Shown piece by piece: positions 1 through 8,427 of a DNA stretch of 23,659 bases (position 1 is its first letter; each line of letters opens with the position of its first letter). The position numbers and the translations under genes are program-made. The notes under the pieces were generated by a model. It did no database searches. It saw nothing but the letters and a program-made list of their open reading frames with translations, and was not told where the DNA came from. This stretch comes from JBDTNQ01 sp039933635 (lineage in GTDB: Bacteria > Acidobacteriota > Vicinamibacteria > Vicinamibacterales > SCN-69-37), in NCBI GenBank assembly GCA_039933635.1, contig JBDTNQ010000070.1, forward strand, positions 1 to 23,659, written 5' to 3'.

Positions 1-424
1 CGAGGATGACGAGCTCCCAGCGCGAATCGGCGCTGTTGTAGACGATGTCCACCGTCCCGCCAGGTCCAATCGCCTGGGTCGAGACGCTACCGGGTGTGCG
101 GAGCCGATTCGCCGCGGTCGACCCGGCAGCTTGGTGGGTGAACAGCATCGCCTGCGCGGCGGTGATGTTGCGGATACGCCGCACCTCGCCGTCGCGCCCG
201 GCCGCGAAGCCCGTGAACGTGACGCTCGAGGCGCCATTCCACTCGAGGTAGGCAAAGCCGGTGATGGGGCTGACGGCTGTGCTGTCGAGGGCGTAGTCGT
301 TCTTCGTCCCGGTGTCCGTGATGCGGACACGGTTCAGGGTCGGGCGCTCGAGCGGCGTCGTGCCCTCGTTGACGCCATTGATCAACCCGCGTGTGACGGG
401 ATCGCCGACGATGCCTTTACTCAC
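1..424 (-). CDS. Tail tip or fiber-like protein, N-terminal part (runs off the window)
   Basis: The gene begins with a GTG whose first bases overlap the TGA of the hub gene (GTGA junction), and it stays open for 141 codons to the left edge. The N terminus reads MSKGIVGDPVTRGLING. The remainder is rich in Thr, Gly, Ser and Ala with short beta-type stretches (ITGFAYLEWNG, SSVTFTGFAAGRDGE, VDIVYNSADSRWELVIL). That composition fits a virion surface protein. Its place directly after the hub gene is where phages usually encode tip or receptor-binding proteins. I do not recognise a specific family, and the C-terminal part that would decide receptor binding is missing. An AGGCGG stretch upstream may serve as ribosome binding site, and translation is probably coupled to the hub gene. 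Confidence 0.7.
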   Translation of the reverse strand, partial: MSKGIVGDPVTRGLINGVNEGTTPLERPTLNRVRITDTGTKNDYALDSTAVSPITGFAYLEWNGASSVTFTGFAAGRDGEVRRIRNITAAQAMLFTHQAAGSTAANRLRTPGSVSTQAIGPGGTVDIVYNSADSRWELVIL

Positions 425-2385
425 CAGATCACCGCCTGCTTGAAGGTCGTCCGGTCACTCGTGTCGACCATGCCGGTCGTGTCGTCCGCGAGGAACGCGC
501 ACTGACGGCGCTGGTCGGCCGAGGCCGCGGCCCAATTCGGCGTGCCGTCCGGCGCTACGCGCTTCACGAGTTCGCCGAGGCCGCGCTGATTGCCGACGAG
601 CGCCCCGACCGTCAGGTCGCCCAGCCGCTTCGAGAACGACTCGACCTCCATGACCTGGTCGAACGTCCCCGTGGATGACGGCCCGCGGCTGCGTCGGATC
701 CGCACCTTGTTCCCGACCGCGGTATTCATGAGGGTCGGCCCGACGCGAATCTGCAACGGGGACTTCGGGAGCGAGTCAATCAGCGCCAACCGCTGCGCGT
801 GCGCGCCGGCGTCGGCAGCATTGGCCAAGCAGGTCTGGACCGTCGTGGTGTTGGTGTCAGACGAGTTCTGCTCGAACGGCGCCGCGGTCCTCGAAGAGCT
901 CGTCTCGCTCCATGTGTCGCCGTAGATCTTCCGGCCGAACTGCACCTTCACGCCGGTGCTCAGGACAGGGACCGTTTGCGGCGGGTCGCACGACAGTAAG
1001 TCCGCATCGGTCAGGACGGGCGTCGTCGAGAGGTCGAAGGATCCGTCCCAGACTTTGGCCGTCCACTGGCCGGCATTCGACAAGGTCACTCCGCAGAACG
1101 TCGAGCGCGTGTCCTCGTCGAGCAGGTCCGCGCCCGACCGCAAGGAGCTCAGCACGTCGCTCCCCGACCGCACACCGGCCCAAATGCCGATCGGCGCGGG
1201 GTTGTCAAGATCGGCCTGCGCGAAAGTCGCCGTGGCGATGAGCGTTGACGCGATGCCACACGCCGCTAGAATCGCCTGCGCCACCGCCCCGCACGTCTGC
1301 GCCGGCTGCGAGACGTCCGCCACGATGTCGTAGAGGAGCGGATCCCACGTCTTGATGATCTCGATCGACCTGTCGCCGCCGCCAAGGACGAAGTAGTCCG
1401 TCCCGCCGGCGGCGATATCGGTCAACGCGGTCCTGGTCCCCGTCGCCCGTTCGAGAGCGGATACCGCGCCGTACGTGACGGTCGACAGAAAATACATGTC
1501 ACCGCTGATCCACTTGTTGCGCAGGCCGTTGTCGCTGACGAACACCAGCGGCGCATCGGCCACGCGTCCCCACCACATCGGGAGGCTCGCGCTTGGAGTT
1601 GGAGTGCCGCCGCCGAGCGTAATCGAGGGTCCGTAGAAGTCCCCCAGTGTGTGGCGCGGAAACGATGTCTTGATCGCGTTGGAGATGGATCGCAGTTGAA
1701 ACGTCGCCGCCATGTCGCCGCACTTCGGTGGCGTCGACATCTGCATCGTGGCCAGCGGCTCGTAGTCGCTGTACACCATGTCGTCGCCGCCGAGTAGGAG
1801 GCGGATCGTGTTGTTAATCCAGAGCCAGCCGGCAGCCGGCGTCGTGTCGCAGAGGGCGTCCCAGAACCCGTCAGCGTTGACGAGGGTGAGGTTGCCTGAC
1901 GGATACGCGGAAATTCCGCGCAGGAGGTCGGGCCGACTGGCCTCAATGGTCGGGGCACTCGCCCCATCGATCTGCGCATCGTACGGGGGCTGGTCACTGA
2001 AGTTCACCGGAGTCGTGGCCAGGCGAATCGTGCCCAGCGCTTGCACCAACGCGAGGCCGTCGGGATTCACCCCACCGCTCGTCCGGACGTAGAGCTTTGA
2101 CGTCGCCGTGTCGTAGAAGTAGCTGCTCGCGTTGGCCTTCACGAGGGCCACGCTGGCGCGAGCCGTCAGCGGCGTGATGCCCTCGAGGACGAAGTCGACA
2201 CCGAGATAGAGGCCGAGGTCGGCTCGGATCGTGCTCGGGTGCGAGTAGAGGCTCAACGGGACCGAGTAGGCGCTGGACCCTTCACTGGTCCAGCCGCGTA
2301 GCGCCCGACGCACCTGCCCTTCGGCCAGGAGCTTCCACTGGACGTTCGGCTGCGCGAGGAGTGCCGTGTAGGCGGCGGAGGCCAT
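421..2385 (-). CDS. Tail hub / baseplate-like tip protein
   Basis: This 654-residue protein lies after the tape measure and distal-tail-like genes, where siphoviruses encode the tail hub (gp27-like or central tip protein). The N terminus is MASAAYTALLAQPNVQWKLL, followed by a beta-rich region. The region around residues 480-600 (VKVQFGRKIYGDTW, then a segment listing row-type residues, then NTAVGNKVRIRRSRG) resembles the later part of hub proteins, where velocity-like beta domains end in a statement of index direction and value. Start choice is supported by a GAGGAGG seven bases before the ATG, placed inside the end of the upstream gene, with a TGATG junction. The fold assignment is inference from position and general character, not from a recognised signature motif. 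A minor tail protein of another type remains possible. Confidence 0.65.
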   Translation of the reverse strand: MASAAYTALLAQPNVQWKLLAEGQVRRALRGWTSEGSSAYSVPLSLYSHPSTIRADLGLYLGVDFVLEGITPLTARASVALVKANASSYFYDTATSKLYVRTSGGVNPDGLALVQALGTIRLATTPVNFSDQPPYDAQIDGASAPTIEASRPDLLRGISAYPSGNLTLVNADGFWDALCDTTPAAGWLWINNTIRLLLGGDDMVYSDYEPLATMQMSTPPKCGDMAATFQLRSISNAIKTSFPRHTLGDFYGPSITLGGGTPTPSASLPMWWGRVADAPLVFVSDNGLRNKWISGDMYFLSTVTYGAVSALERATGTRTALTDIAAGGTDYFVLGGGDRSIEIIKTWDPLLYDIVADVSQPAQTCGAVAQAILAACGIASTLIATATFAQADLDNPAPIGIWAGVRSGSDVLSSLRSGADLLDEDTRSTFCGVTLSNAGQWTAKVWDGSFDLSTTPVLTDADLLSCDPPQTVPVLSTGVKVQFGRKIYGDTWSETSSSRTAAPFEQNSSDTNTTTVQTCLANAADAGAHAQRLALIDSLPKSPLQIRVGPTLMNTAVGNKVRIRRSRGPSSTGTFDQVMEVESFSKRLGDLTVGALVGNQRGLGELVKRVAPDGTPNWAAASADQRRQCAFLADDTTGMVDTSDRTTFKQAVIW

Positions 2386-3167
2386 CAGGCCGCCTCCTCA
2401 ATCGTCGCCTGCCACGCCCATTGATTGCCGGCGACGTGCTTGTGCGTCGGCCGCGCCACGAGCGTGCCGTAGATCGTCTGGTCGAGCGTGTCCGATGCTT
2501 GCGTGAAGATGATCGGGTCGGTCGCGCCGTTCTGATCCCAGACCTGCATCAGGGTGTCGAGGTCCGCGCGCGGCAGGATGATCCACGACCCCGTTAGGAC
2601 GATCGTCTTTTGCTTCTTCCACGCCTGGCGTTGCCCGCCAACGGCCGCCCGCACGAGCGACGGATCGACGGGCTGAATCCCGCGGTCGTTCGACAGCTTG
2701 GCCGTCGGCTCGAAATACCCCGTGCTGTCGGCGATGAACGGCACGCCAATCTCGACGTACTCGGTGACCGGCGATCCCGGCTGCGTGAACGTGATGCGGA
2801 TCTCCGTCGCGGTGACGCCAGCGGCGCTGTAGAGAACGATGAGCCGTGTGCGGTTTGGGGAGGTCAACGTGAAGAGCCCCGTGCCACCGCCGAAGTTGCT
2901 ATAGGCACCCGCCCCAACGCGGTACTCCGCTTTGATGGTCCCGCCCGTGTGGCCTTTCCAATTGACGAGGGCGACGGCGGTGACCAGGCGCGAGGAGAAC
3001 AGCGCCGTGAACGTCTGATTGGCCGTCGACGTGGCCGACCGCCACGGCAGCCCGCGCTTGCTGTTCTTGGCGTTCGTCGCCGGATAGCCGGTCGCCTCCG
3101 TCGACGCCGAGACGGTGGACGCCGCCTCGAGCGTCACGTTCTTCCAAATGAATCGTGCGCTAGCCAC
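2385..3167 (-). CDS. Distal tail-like protein with beta-sandwich N-terminal half
   Basis: The 260-residue protein sits between tape measure and hub, the usual place of the distal tail protein. The reading frame is open further upstream, but that extension is Arg/Pro-rich and is the out-of-frame shadow of the tape measure. I therefore start at the GTG at 3167, which has GAGGTG a few bases upstream and overlaps the tape-measure stop by eight bases. Residues from about 10 to 130 (NVTLEAASTVSASTEATGYPATNA, LVNWKGHTGGTIKAEYRVG) resemble a discoidin or galactose-binding type beta-sandwich, often a carbohydrate or surface binding module. The C-terminal part has WKKQKTIVLTGSWIILPRADL and a terminal ATIEEAA. 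Assignment rests on position and fold impression only. Confidence 0.6.
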   Translation of the reverse strand: MASARFIWKNVTLEAASTVSASTEATGYPATNAKNSKRGLPWRSATSTANQTFTALFSSRLVTAVALVNWKGHTGGTIKAEYRVGAGAYSNFGGGTGLFTLTSPNRTRLIVLYSAAGVTATEIRITFTQPGSPVTEYVEIGVPFIADSTGYFEPTAKLSNDRGIQPVDPSLVRAAVGGQRQAWKKQKTIVLTGSWIILPRADLDTLMQVWDQNGATDPIIFTQASDTLDQTIYGTLVARPTHKHVAGNQWAWQATIEEAA

Positions 3168-6100
3168 GCCACACCTCGGACGTGACCGCGCGGGCGGGGA
3201 CCTGGATCCGGCCCTGCGCCAGGCCGGTGTTGACCAGGTCGATGACCTCGACTCGCTCGGTGCCATCCGGCATCGGCATGTGCACGTGCAGTTCGCGCGG
3301 CCCCATCCAGCCATCGCCGGCAGCCGCGGCACCGGTGAAGGCCGCCGCCGCAAAGGCCCCATCCCCGCCGGCCGGTGCGCCAGGCGCCTGGAACCCGTCC
3401 ACCGCACGCTGCGCGACCGCCAGCTGATCGAGGAGATCGTTGCTCCAGTCCCCGGCGGCCTTCTCGGATTTCCCGAGCAGGAGTGGAATCTCCTTCAGCC
3501 CGCCAGGCGAGTGCCCGAAGTTCAGGTGATCGACCTCATCGCTCACGCGGCGTGCGGCCGCACGGCCGTTTTCCGCCCATTCTTCCCACACCCGGCCGTC
3601 GGAAAGTTGCCCCTCAACGGTGTCGAGGCCGCCCTGGATCTTCGCGGTCGCGTTGGCGTGAATGTCGGCGGCGGCGTCCTTGGCGGCCTGCGCGCTCTTC
3701 CTCCAGGCCTCCGGGATGTCGCCGCCGAGCGTCGTGATGAGGGCACTCAAGCCATCCTTCAGGACCCGTTGCGTCGACTCCTCCGCCTCGCCGAGGACCC
3801 CGCTCGCCTCAGCCTGGTCGAGCAGCTTCTGCGTCCCCTCGTCGACGGCGTAGTTCTTGTCCTCGTGCAGACGGCGGATCGTCTCGAGGAGCGGCTTCAT
3901 CTGGCCGAGGGCTTGCTGCTCAGTGAACCCGGCATCGAGCAGGCGCTGGTACGCGGTCTCCCCCTGCGTCTGGAGGTCGGCAAAGCTGCTGGCGGTCAGG
4001 CCGTTCACGTTGTCGAGCGCCGTCATCAACGCATTCAGGCTGCCGACTTGCGTCAGGAGCGGCTCATTGTTCGCGACCAGACTGCGCCACTGCGCGAGCT
4101 CGTTGTACGCCGCGCCGCCGGCGAACCCGAACTTCTCGGCCTCCGCCGTCAACGCATCGATCGAATCGCCAAACGCGCGCGACGCCTCCACCGCCGTGTG
4201 GCCCTGGGCGATGTAGGCATTGAAGCTGGCCAACGTGATGTTGCTGACGCGATCGAACTCGCCCTGGTAGTTCGCGACGATGTCCGCGTTGGCCTTCTCG
4301 GTCATCGCCGCGCGGGCCTCATCCCCCTGCGCGCTCTTGCCGTAGGTGTCGTCGATGAGCTTGAACGCCGCGTCCGTGGTCTTCTGGAAGGACTGCTCGA
4401 TTTCGGCGGTGAGCCCGCCGACGATGCCCTGCGTGCTGCTCGTCACGATATCGAGCTGCCCCGCGATGAGGGTGCGAATGGACTCGACGCCAACCCCGAG
4501 GTCCTGCGCCTTCGCGATCATGTCCTTGAACGACTGACTCCAGAGGCCGCCCGTCTTCTGGACCTGCTGTCCGACCTGGTCGATCACCGAGACCAAGGTT
4601 TTCGTGGCCATCGCCCCGGCTTCGCCGCCGTTCGCGACGACATCAAACAACGGGCCGGCGCGGTCGATCCAGTCGTTGACGTTCTCCGCGTCGACCCCCA
4701 CGTCCTGCATGATCTTGTCGAGATTGAGGAGATCGGTGATTGCCACCCGGAGGTCCAACCGGTTGAGGTCGATCTTGAATTCCAGGCCGGGCGTGTTCTG
4801 AATGGCACGCGCGATGTCGGACTGCGCGACCGGATCCGCGAGCTGCTCGGCGAGACTGCGTGAGATGGAGACGCCCCATCGACTCCCGATCTCCGTCATC
4901 CGATTGAGCCAGCCCGGGTCCTCCATGTCGCTGATGATCTGCGCGGCGAAGTGCGTCGCCGACAGGACGGCCATCGCACCGGACACGGCCGTGGCCATCG
5001 ACGTCGACTTGTTCTTGACGGCTTCGATGGCGGTGCCGAGCTGGCGGACGATATCGATCGCCTGCCCGGCGCCGTGGAGAACTTCGCCAAAGCCGCCGCC
5101 CGCCGCATCGCCGACTTGGTCCATGAGGTCTGCGACGTGGCCGAGCGCGTCCTCCCAGCTTTCCTTGACTACTTTCGCCGCGCCTTTGTTGCCGTCGGCG
5201 AGCATCTTGTTGTGGCTGAGCAGCTCGAGCGTCTTCTTCTCGTAGATGCCGTTGATCCGCTCGAGTTCAGCTTCGTAGGCCGCGTCATCAGTGCCGGCGC
5301 GCTCGCGCGCCAGCTCGACTTCCTTGCGATAGTCGATTTCCGCCTGTGCGAATTCCTTGTCGGACCGATCGGCGCGCGCCACCGCGAGCCGATCGTCGAG
5401 GTCCTGGATGTAGTCGGCGTACGCTTTAGTCTTCGTCTTGCCGTCCTCCATCGCCGCCTCGGACGCCTTTTGCTGTTCCGCGGCCGCGTCGGTGACGATC
5501 TTGATTTGGTCAGCGAGCGCATCGGCGCGCTGTTTCTCCTGATCCTTGACGGCGCGGATTTGGGTGGCCGTGTAGCCGTACGCTTTGGCGATGTCCCCCT
5601 CGGACTTGCCAGCCCTCAGAAGACTGGCGATCTGATCAATCTGTGTGGCGTTGAGATCGGACAGGCTCGAGTGCAGCTCGCGCAGGGCGTTCCGCCGCTC
5701 CTCATCCTTGCGCGTGGCGTCGTCCTGCGCCTGCTTCTGCTCCTGAAGCGCCTCCTTGTATCGCTCAATGACGGGGACCGCGACGCCGGTCTCCTTCATG
5801 ATCTTCTCGGTGGAATCCCCCAGCTCTAGCCCGGCGCGGATCTGTTCCTTCTGCGCGTCGGTCAGCTTGCTATACGCGCGGCGCACCTCCTCCAGTTGGG
5901 CGAGGTAGTCATGGGGCACCGGGAGCGGCAGCCCCGTCTTGGGCCGGAGCGCTTCGGCCACGGCGCCCTGGAGCTTCGCCGCCAACGCGATCATGGCCTG
6001 CGCTTCAGCCTCCTGCTGCTTGTGCAGGTTGTCGGCGTTGGTCAGGCGGGCGCCCTCGCTCGCTTCCTCCCACAGAATGGCGAGCGTCCCGATGGTCTTG

Positions 6101-6864
6101 ACCGTGCCCTGTTCAATCCCCTTCCAAAAGCCGTCGTACGCTTCCTTTTGGCGCGCGATGGACTCCAGCTGTTGGTCGGTCGAGACGATCGCGGCCTCGC
6201 CGATTTCCTGAATGCCGGCCACCGCGGCCGGCGCGACCTCACGCCACGTCTTGCCGAGCAGCGCCACGGCGAGGTTATTCCGTTGATGCTCGTCGCCCAT
6301 CGCCGCCAGGCGGTTGATGACCGTGAGGAACTGCGACTCGGGGCTGCTGGCCCGCAACCGCTCGTAATTTAGACCGAGGTCGCTGACCGCTTGCGAAACG
6401 GAATCCCCGCCGCCGGAGAGATTCAGGGCCAGTTTGTAGGCGGCACTTGAGAGGGCGTCCGTCTGCGTGCCGGTTCGGGCCTCGACATACGCAAAGCGCT
6501 GCAGCGTCTCGGTGCTGAGTCCCGTGACCGTGTGCAGGTCCAGGATATGGCTCGCCGCCCCGAACGCGCCTTCAGCGAGTCCCACGAGCGATCCGACGGC
6601 CCGATCGATCAGGCTAGAGGCGGTGAACGCTCCGGTGAGTTTGGCCCAGCTCGTATCGAGCAGGCTCGTTGACTTCTCGGCCTTGTCGGTGCCCTTGGCG
6701 GCCTTGTCCGTGGCGCTCGTGACGACCTGCCCGAATTGGTCATAAATCGGCGACGCTTTCTGGACGCGATCGACGATGCCCGCGAGCGACTTCTGGACCT
6801 TCTCCAGATTGTCGATCGCCGCCTGGGCGTCGGCGCCGATGCGTAAGGTAACGTCGTCAGCCAT
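3160..6864 (-). CDS. Tail tape measure protein
   Basis: At 1234 residues this is the longest gene in the window and lies directly after the tail chaperone pair, the defining position of the tape measure. It sets tail length and is threaded through the tail tube. The N terminus (MADDVTLRIGADAQAAIDNL) is helical. Near residues 185-220 the segment NNLAVALLGKTWREVAPAA matches the recurrent tape-measure pattern of a LaxxLLGK-type helix before a long alpha-helical region. Residues of about 370-560 are charged and coiled-coil-like, with many KEEQ and DRSDKEFAQAE runs. A moderately hydrophobic stretch (AVSGAMAVLSATHFAAQII) lies near residue 640. The C terminus is Ala/Gly-rich. The ATG follows the previous stop by six bases with only a weak Shine-Dalgarno, so coupling is likely. 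The stop overlaps the next start. Confidence 0.93.
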   Translation of the reverse strand: MADDVTLRIGADAQAAIDNLEKVQKSLAGIVDRVQKASPIYDQFGQVVTSATDKAAKGTDKAEKSTSLLDTSWAKLTGAFTASSLIDRAVGSLVGLAEGAFGAASHILDLHTVTGLSTETLQRFAYVEARTGTQTDALSSAAYKLALNLSGGGDSVSQAVSDLGLNYERLRASSPESQFLTVINRLAAMGDEHQRNNLAVALLGKTWREVAPAAVAGIQEIGEAAIVSTDQQLESIARQKEAYDGFWKGIEQGTVKTIGTLAILWEEASEGARLTNADNLHKQQEAEAQAMIALAAKLQGAVAEALRPKTGLPLPVPHDYLAQLEEVRRAYSKLTDAQKEQIRAGLELGDSTEKIMKETGVAVPVIERYKEALQEQKQAQDDATRKDEERRNALRELHSSLSDLNATQIDQIASLLRAGKSEGDIAKAYGYTATQIRAVKDQEKQRADALADQIKIVTDAAAEQQKASEAAMEDGKTKTKAYADYIQDLDDRLAVARADRSDKEFAQAEIDYRKEVELARERAGTDDAAYEAELERINGIYEKKTLELLSHNKMLADGNKGAAKVVKESWEDALGHVADLMDQVGDAAGGGFGEVLHGAGQAIDIVRQLGTAIEAVKNKSTSMATAVSGAMAVLSATHFAAQIISDMEDPGWLNRMTEIGSRWGVSISRSLAEQLADPVAQSDIARAIQNTPGLEFKIDLNRLDLRVAITDLLNLDKIMQDVGVDAENVNDWIDRAGPLFDVVANGGEAGAMATKTLVSVIDQVGQQVQKTGGLWSQSFKDMIAKAQDLGVGVESIRTLIAGQLDIVTSSTQGIVGGLTAEIEQSFQKTTDAAFKLIDDTYGKSAQGDEARAAMTEKANADIVANYQGEFDRVSNITLASFNAYIAQGHTAVEASRAFGDSIDALTAEAEKFGFAGGAAYNELAQWRSLVANNEPLLTQVGSLNALMTALDNVNGLTASSFADLQTQGETAYQRLLDAGFTEQQALGQMKPLLETIRRLHEDKNYAVDEGTQKLLDQAEASGVLGEAEESTQRVLKDGLSALITTLGGDIPEAWRKSAQAAKDAAADIHANATAKIQGGLDTVEGQLSDGRVWEEWAENGRAAARRVSDEVDHLNFGHSPGGLKEIPLLLGKSEKAAGDWSNDLLDQLAVAQRAVDGFQAPGAPAGGDGAFAAAAFTGAAAAGDGWMGPRELHVHMPMPDGTERVEVIDLVNTGLAQGRIQVPARAVTSEVWRG

Positions 6865-6870
6865 GGGCGA

Positions 6871-7146
6871 TCACGTATATCCGTTGCGTTTGCGCCACTC
6901 GCGTTCCACGTCGCGGCGTTCCTGGTCTTGCAAAGTCATCACGAACACGCCGAGATCGATGTTCAACTTCCGGAGCGCGTACTCACTCGGCTCCGTCTGT
7001 GGGCTGGACGGGAGCATCAGCCACTCGCTCGGTTTCTGCCCGTACCTCGACGCCATCTTGTCGATCAACAGGAGCAACGGCTCGTTCAACGGGGCGAAAC
7101 ATGCCGTGCGCTGACAGGTCGACCCCCAGGCGACGGCCGGCCCCAT
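6871..7146 (-). CDS. Tail assembly chaperone, second frame (probable frameshift extension)
   Basis: This 91-codon frame overlaps the end of the upstream chaperone gene by 164 bases and lies +1 relative to it. Its central part (PLNEPLLLLIDKMASRYGQK followed by PSEWL) is the conserved pattern of the downstream T part of lambda-type G/GT tail chaperones, and it immediately precedes the tape measure. The frame has its own ATG at 7146, but no convincing ribosome binding site, and the first ~18 residues (TCQRTACFA region) do not look like a protein start. The expected product is a fusion with the upstream gene of about 216 residues in total. Chaperones of this type coat the tape measure until the tube polymerises. 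The family assignment is fairly secure; the expression mode is inferred. Confidence 0.8.
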   Translation of the reverse strand: MGPAVAWGSTCQRTACFAPLNEPLLLLIDKMASRYGQKPSEWLMLPSSPQTEPSEYALRKLNIDLGVFVMTLQDQERRDVEREWRKRNGYT

Positions 7147-7522
7147 CGTTCATCAGGCGCACGACGGTGGCGTCGGTCAGGTCGGGCACACCCGCAAGCA
7201 CCAGTACCGTCGGATCATCAGAGGGAACGAGACTGATGCGCGGCTCGAGCGCGACCTCCGCCGCGTATCGTCTAGCAATGGCGATGAGCTGCTCGCGCTT
7301 CTCGTCACTGGCGAAGGCCTGCGCCATTGAGGTGTCAGGCTTGAAGGCCGAGGCGAGCTCTCGGAGGATTGGCGTCGAGATGACGCCGAGGTACAGCATG
7401 TCGTCGAACGACAGGTGTCGGCATTTGATCCGTAAGCCCGGGCCCGCCGTAAACCACCACACGTTTGCGCGTCGAAAATCCTCAGCCGACGACGCCACCG
7501 GTTCTGCCGTCTGCGAATCCAT
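6983..7522 (-). CDS. Tail assembly chaperone, first frame (lambda G-like)
   Basis: The 179-residue protein lies between the tail tube gene (with an inserted HNH gene) and the tape measure, the standard place for the shorter tail chaperone. It contains VWWFTAGPGLRIKCRHLSFD and LYLGVISTPILRELASAF, a helical middle, and ends in a polar tail (VRAETERVADAPVQPTDGAE). I start at the ATG at 7522 because AGAAGGG lies about eight bases upstream; a GTG two codons earlier would sit almost on top of it. The last ~50 codons are read in two frames, and the 0-frame tail is low in conserved character, as expected if a fraction of ribosomes changes frame before it. See the slippery region entry. Confidence 0.85.
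   Translation of the reverse strand: MDSQTAEPVASSAEDFRRANVWWFTAGPGLRIKCRHLSFDDMLYLGVISTPILRELASAFKPDTSMAQAFASDEKREQLIAIARRYAAEVALEPRISLVPSDDPTVLVLAGVPDLTDATVVRLMNDGAGRRLGVDLSAHGMFRPVERAVAPVDRQDGVEVRAETERVADAPVQPTDGAE
7091..7146 (-). other. Candidate +1 programmed frameshift region in the tail chaperones
   Basis: The downstream frame is +1 (equivalently -2) relative to the first chaperone frame. Within the overlap, before the conserved PLNEPLLLLIDKM segment, three spots allow perfect or near-perfect tRNA re-pairing after a +1 slip: GGG-G at 7144-7141 (codon 127), GGG-G within a run of five G at 7127-7123 (codon 133), and UUU-C at 7099-7096 (codon 142). A -2 slip on the G run would re-pair less well. 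All three give a 216-residue fusion. UUU-C places the junction directly before APLNEP and looks most natural, but I cannot decide between them. Confidence 0.5.
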
Positions 7523-7644
7523 ATGCACGCCCTTCTCGCTGCACGCCTAGGCCTCAAAGGTGGGGCTGGACGCCGGCGGGCCTCGCCAACGCCACAGCCC
7601 CTCGGCACCTCACGGGGCGTGCAACCAACCGTGAAGCCCGATGT

Positions 7645-8418
7645 TCACGGGGCCGCGGCGCGCTTGCGGCCGCCTCCCCCGTATTGCCAGCCCGTCCGCG
7701 CGCTGCGCTTGTAGTCCAGCGCCCGCTGCAGCCAGGTGTCGTTATCGATCGCTACGCAGAGCAGGACGTTGCACTTGCTACAGAGCAGCCCACGAATCTC
7801 GTTCGTCTCGTGGTCGTGATCGACCTGCAATCTGTTCTTCCCGGGCGGCTGACGACACAGCGCACAGCACCCGCCTTGCTTCGCCAAGAGCTCGTCGTAT
7901 TGCTCCAGCGTGATGCCCGTCTCACGCTTGAAGATCCACGGCTTCGCATAGACCGCCATACAACGCTTGCAATACCCGGCGAGCGCCTTCGCGCCGTGAC
8001 GCGTCCGCAGACGAGCGAAGGCGTCGGCCGGCTTGTCGAGGCCACACTTCGGACAACGCTTGCTCTCAGGTGTGACCGCCCACCCCGAGCGGCCTTCGAC
8101 GCCATGCTCCTTGAGCGAGGAGCGAATGGCCCGAATAGAGCACCCAAACGCTTTCGCCAGGACCGGCGTGGACTCGCCAGCTCGATATCGCTCCGCGACT
8201 TGCCGGCGCGTGTCTGGCGGCAAGGCGTAGCGAGGAGCCGGGGGGCCGAGACGACGTCCCGGCACTCCGTGGTCCTTGAGCGCCAGCCAAATCGCCCGGC
8301 CTGAGCACCCGTATTCCGTTGCCAACGCGGCGATCGAGACGTCGCCGCGTTGATATCGCTCTGCAACTGCACGCCTGTTTCCTTCTGAAAGTGCGTATCT
8401 GGCCATGCGCAATAGCAT
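7645..8418 (-). CDS. HNH endonuclease, endonuclease VII type, with two N-terminal HTH domains
   Basis: The 257-residue protein has three parts. Residues 7-56 and 63-112 are a tandem duplication of a resolvase-like helix-turn-helix (RRAVAERYQRGD... and RRQVAERYRAGES..., each with a YGCS/FGCS turn and an LKDHGV/LKEHGV end). Residues 122-153 hold CPKC and CKRC pairs. Residues 184-217 hold the endonuclease VII-type HNH core: CALC, VDHDHETNEIRGLLC and KCN, with zinc Cys at 185, 188, 213 and 216 and the catalytic DHDH near 200-203. Such free-standing HNH genes are usually homing or mobile endonucleases. The gene separates the tail tube gene (10 bp away) from the tail chaperones (a 122-bp gap in which I see no gene). 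No good ribosome binding site is visible before either ATG (8418 or 8406), so the start is uncertain. Cleavage target unknown. Confidence 0.88.
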   Translation of the reverse strand: MLLRMARYALSEGNRRAVAERYQRGDVSIAALATEYGCSGRAIWLALKDHGVPGRRLGPPAPRYALPPDTRRQVAERYRAGESTPVLAKAFGCSIRAIRSSLKEHGVEGRSGWAVTPESKRCPKCGLDKPADAFARLRTRHGAKALAGYCKRCMAVYAKPWIFKRETGITLEQYDELLAKQGGCCALCRQPPGKNRLQVDHDHETNEIRGLLCSKCNVLLCVAIDNDTWLQRALDYKRSARTGWQYGGGGRKRAAAP

Positions 8419-8427
8419 GGCACAGAA

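Noticed and set aside
3168..3407. Upstream extension of the distal-tail-like gene
   Set aside because: The extension overlaps the tape-measure end out of frame and reads as Arg/Pro/Ser-rich shadow. The GTG at 3167 has a good Shine-Dalgarno.
3115..4863. A 582-codon open frame on the plus strand opposite the tape measure and distal-tail genes
   Set aside because: It is an antisense shadow with Arg/Leu/Val-rich composition. The minus-strand tape measure has family-typical features and operon context.
4951..5829. A 292-codon plus-strand frame opposite the tape measure
   Set aside because: Leu/Val/Arg-rich shadow frame without a ribosome binding site or domain; the minus strand is a clear coiled-coil protein.
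7529..7644. Possible hairpin or terminator between the HNH gene and the chaperone
   Set aside because: Only short imperfect GC repeats with long loops; no stable stem with a T-tract could be supported.
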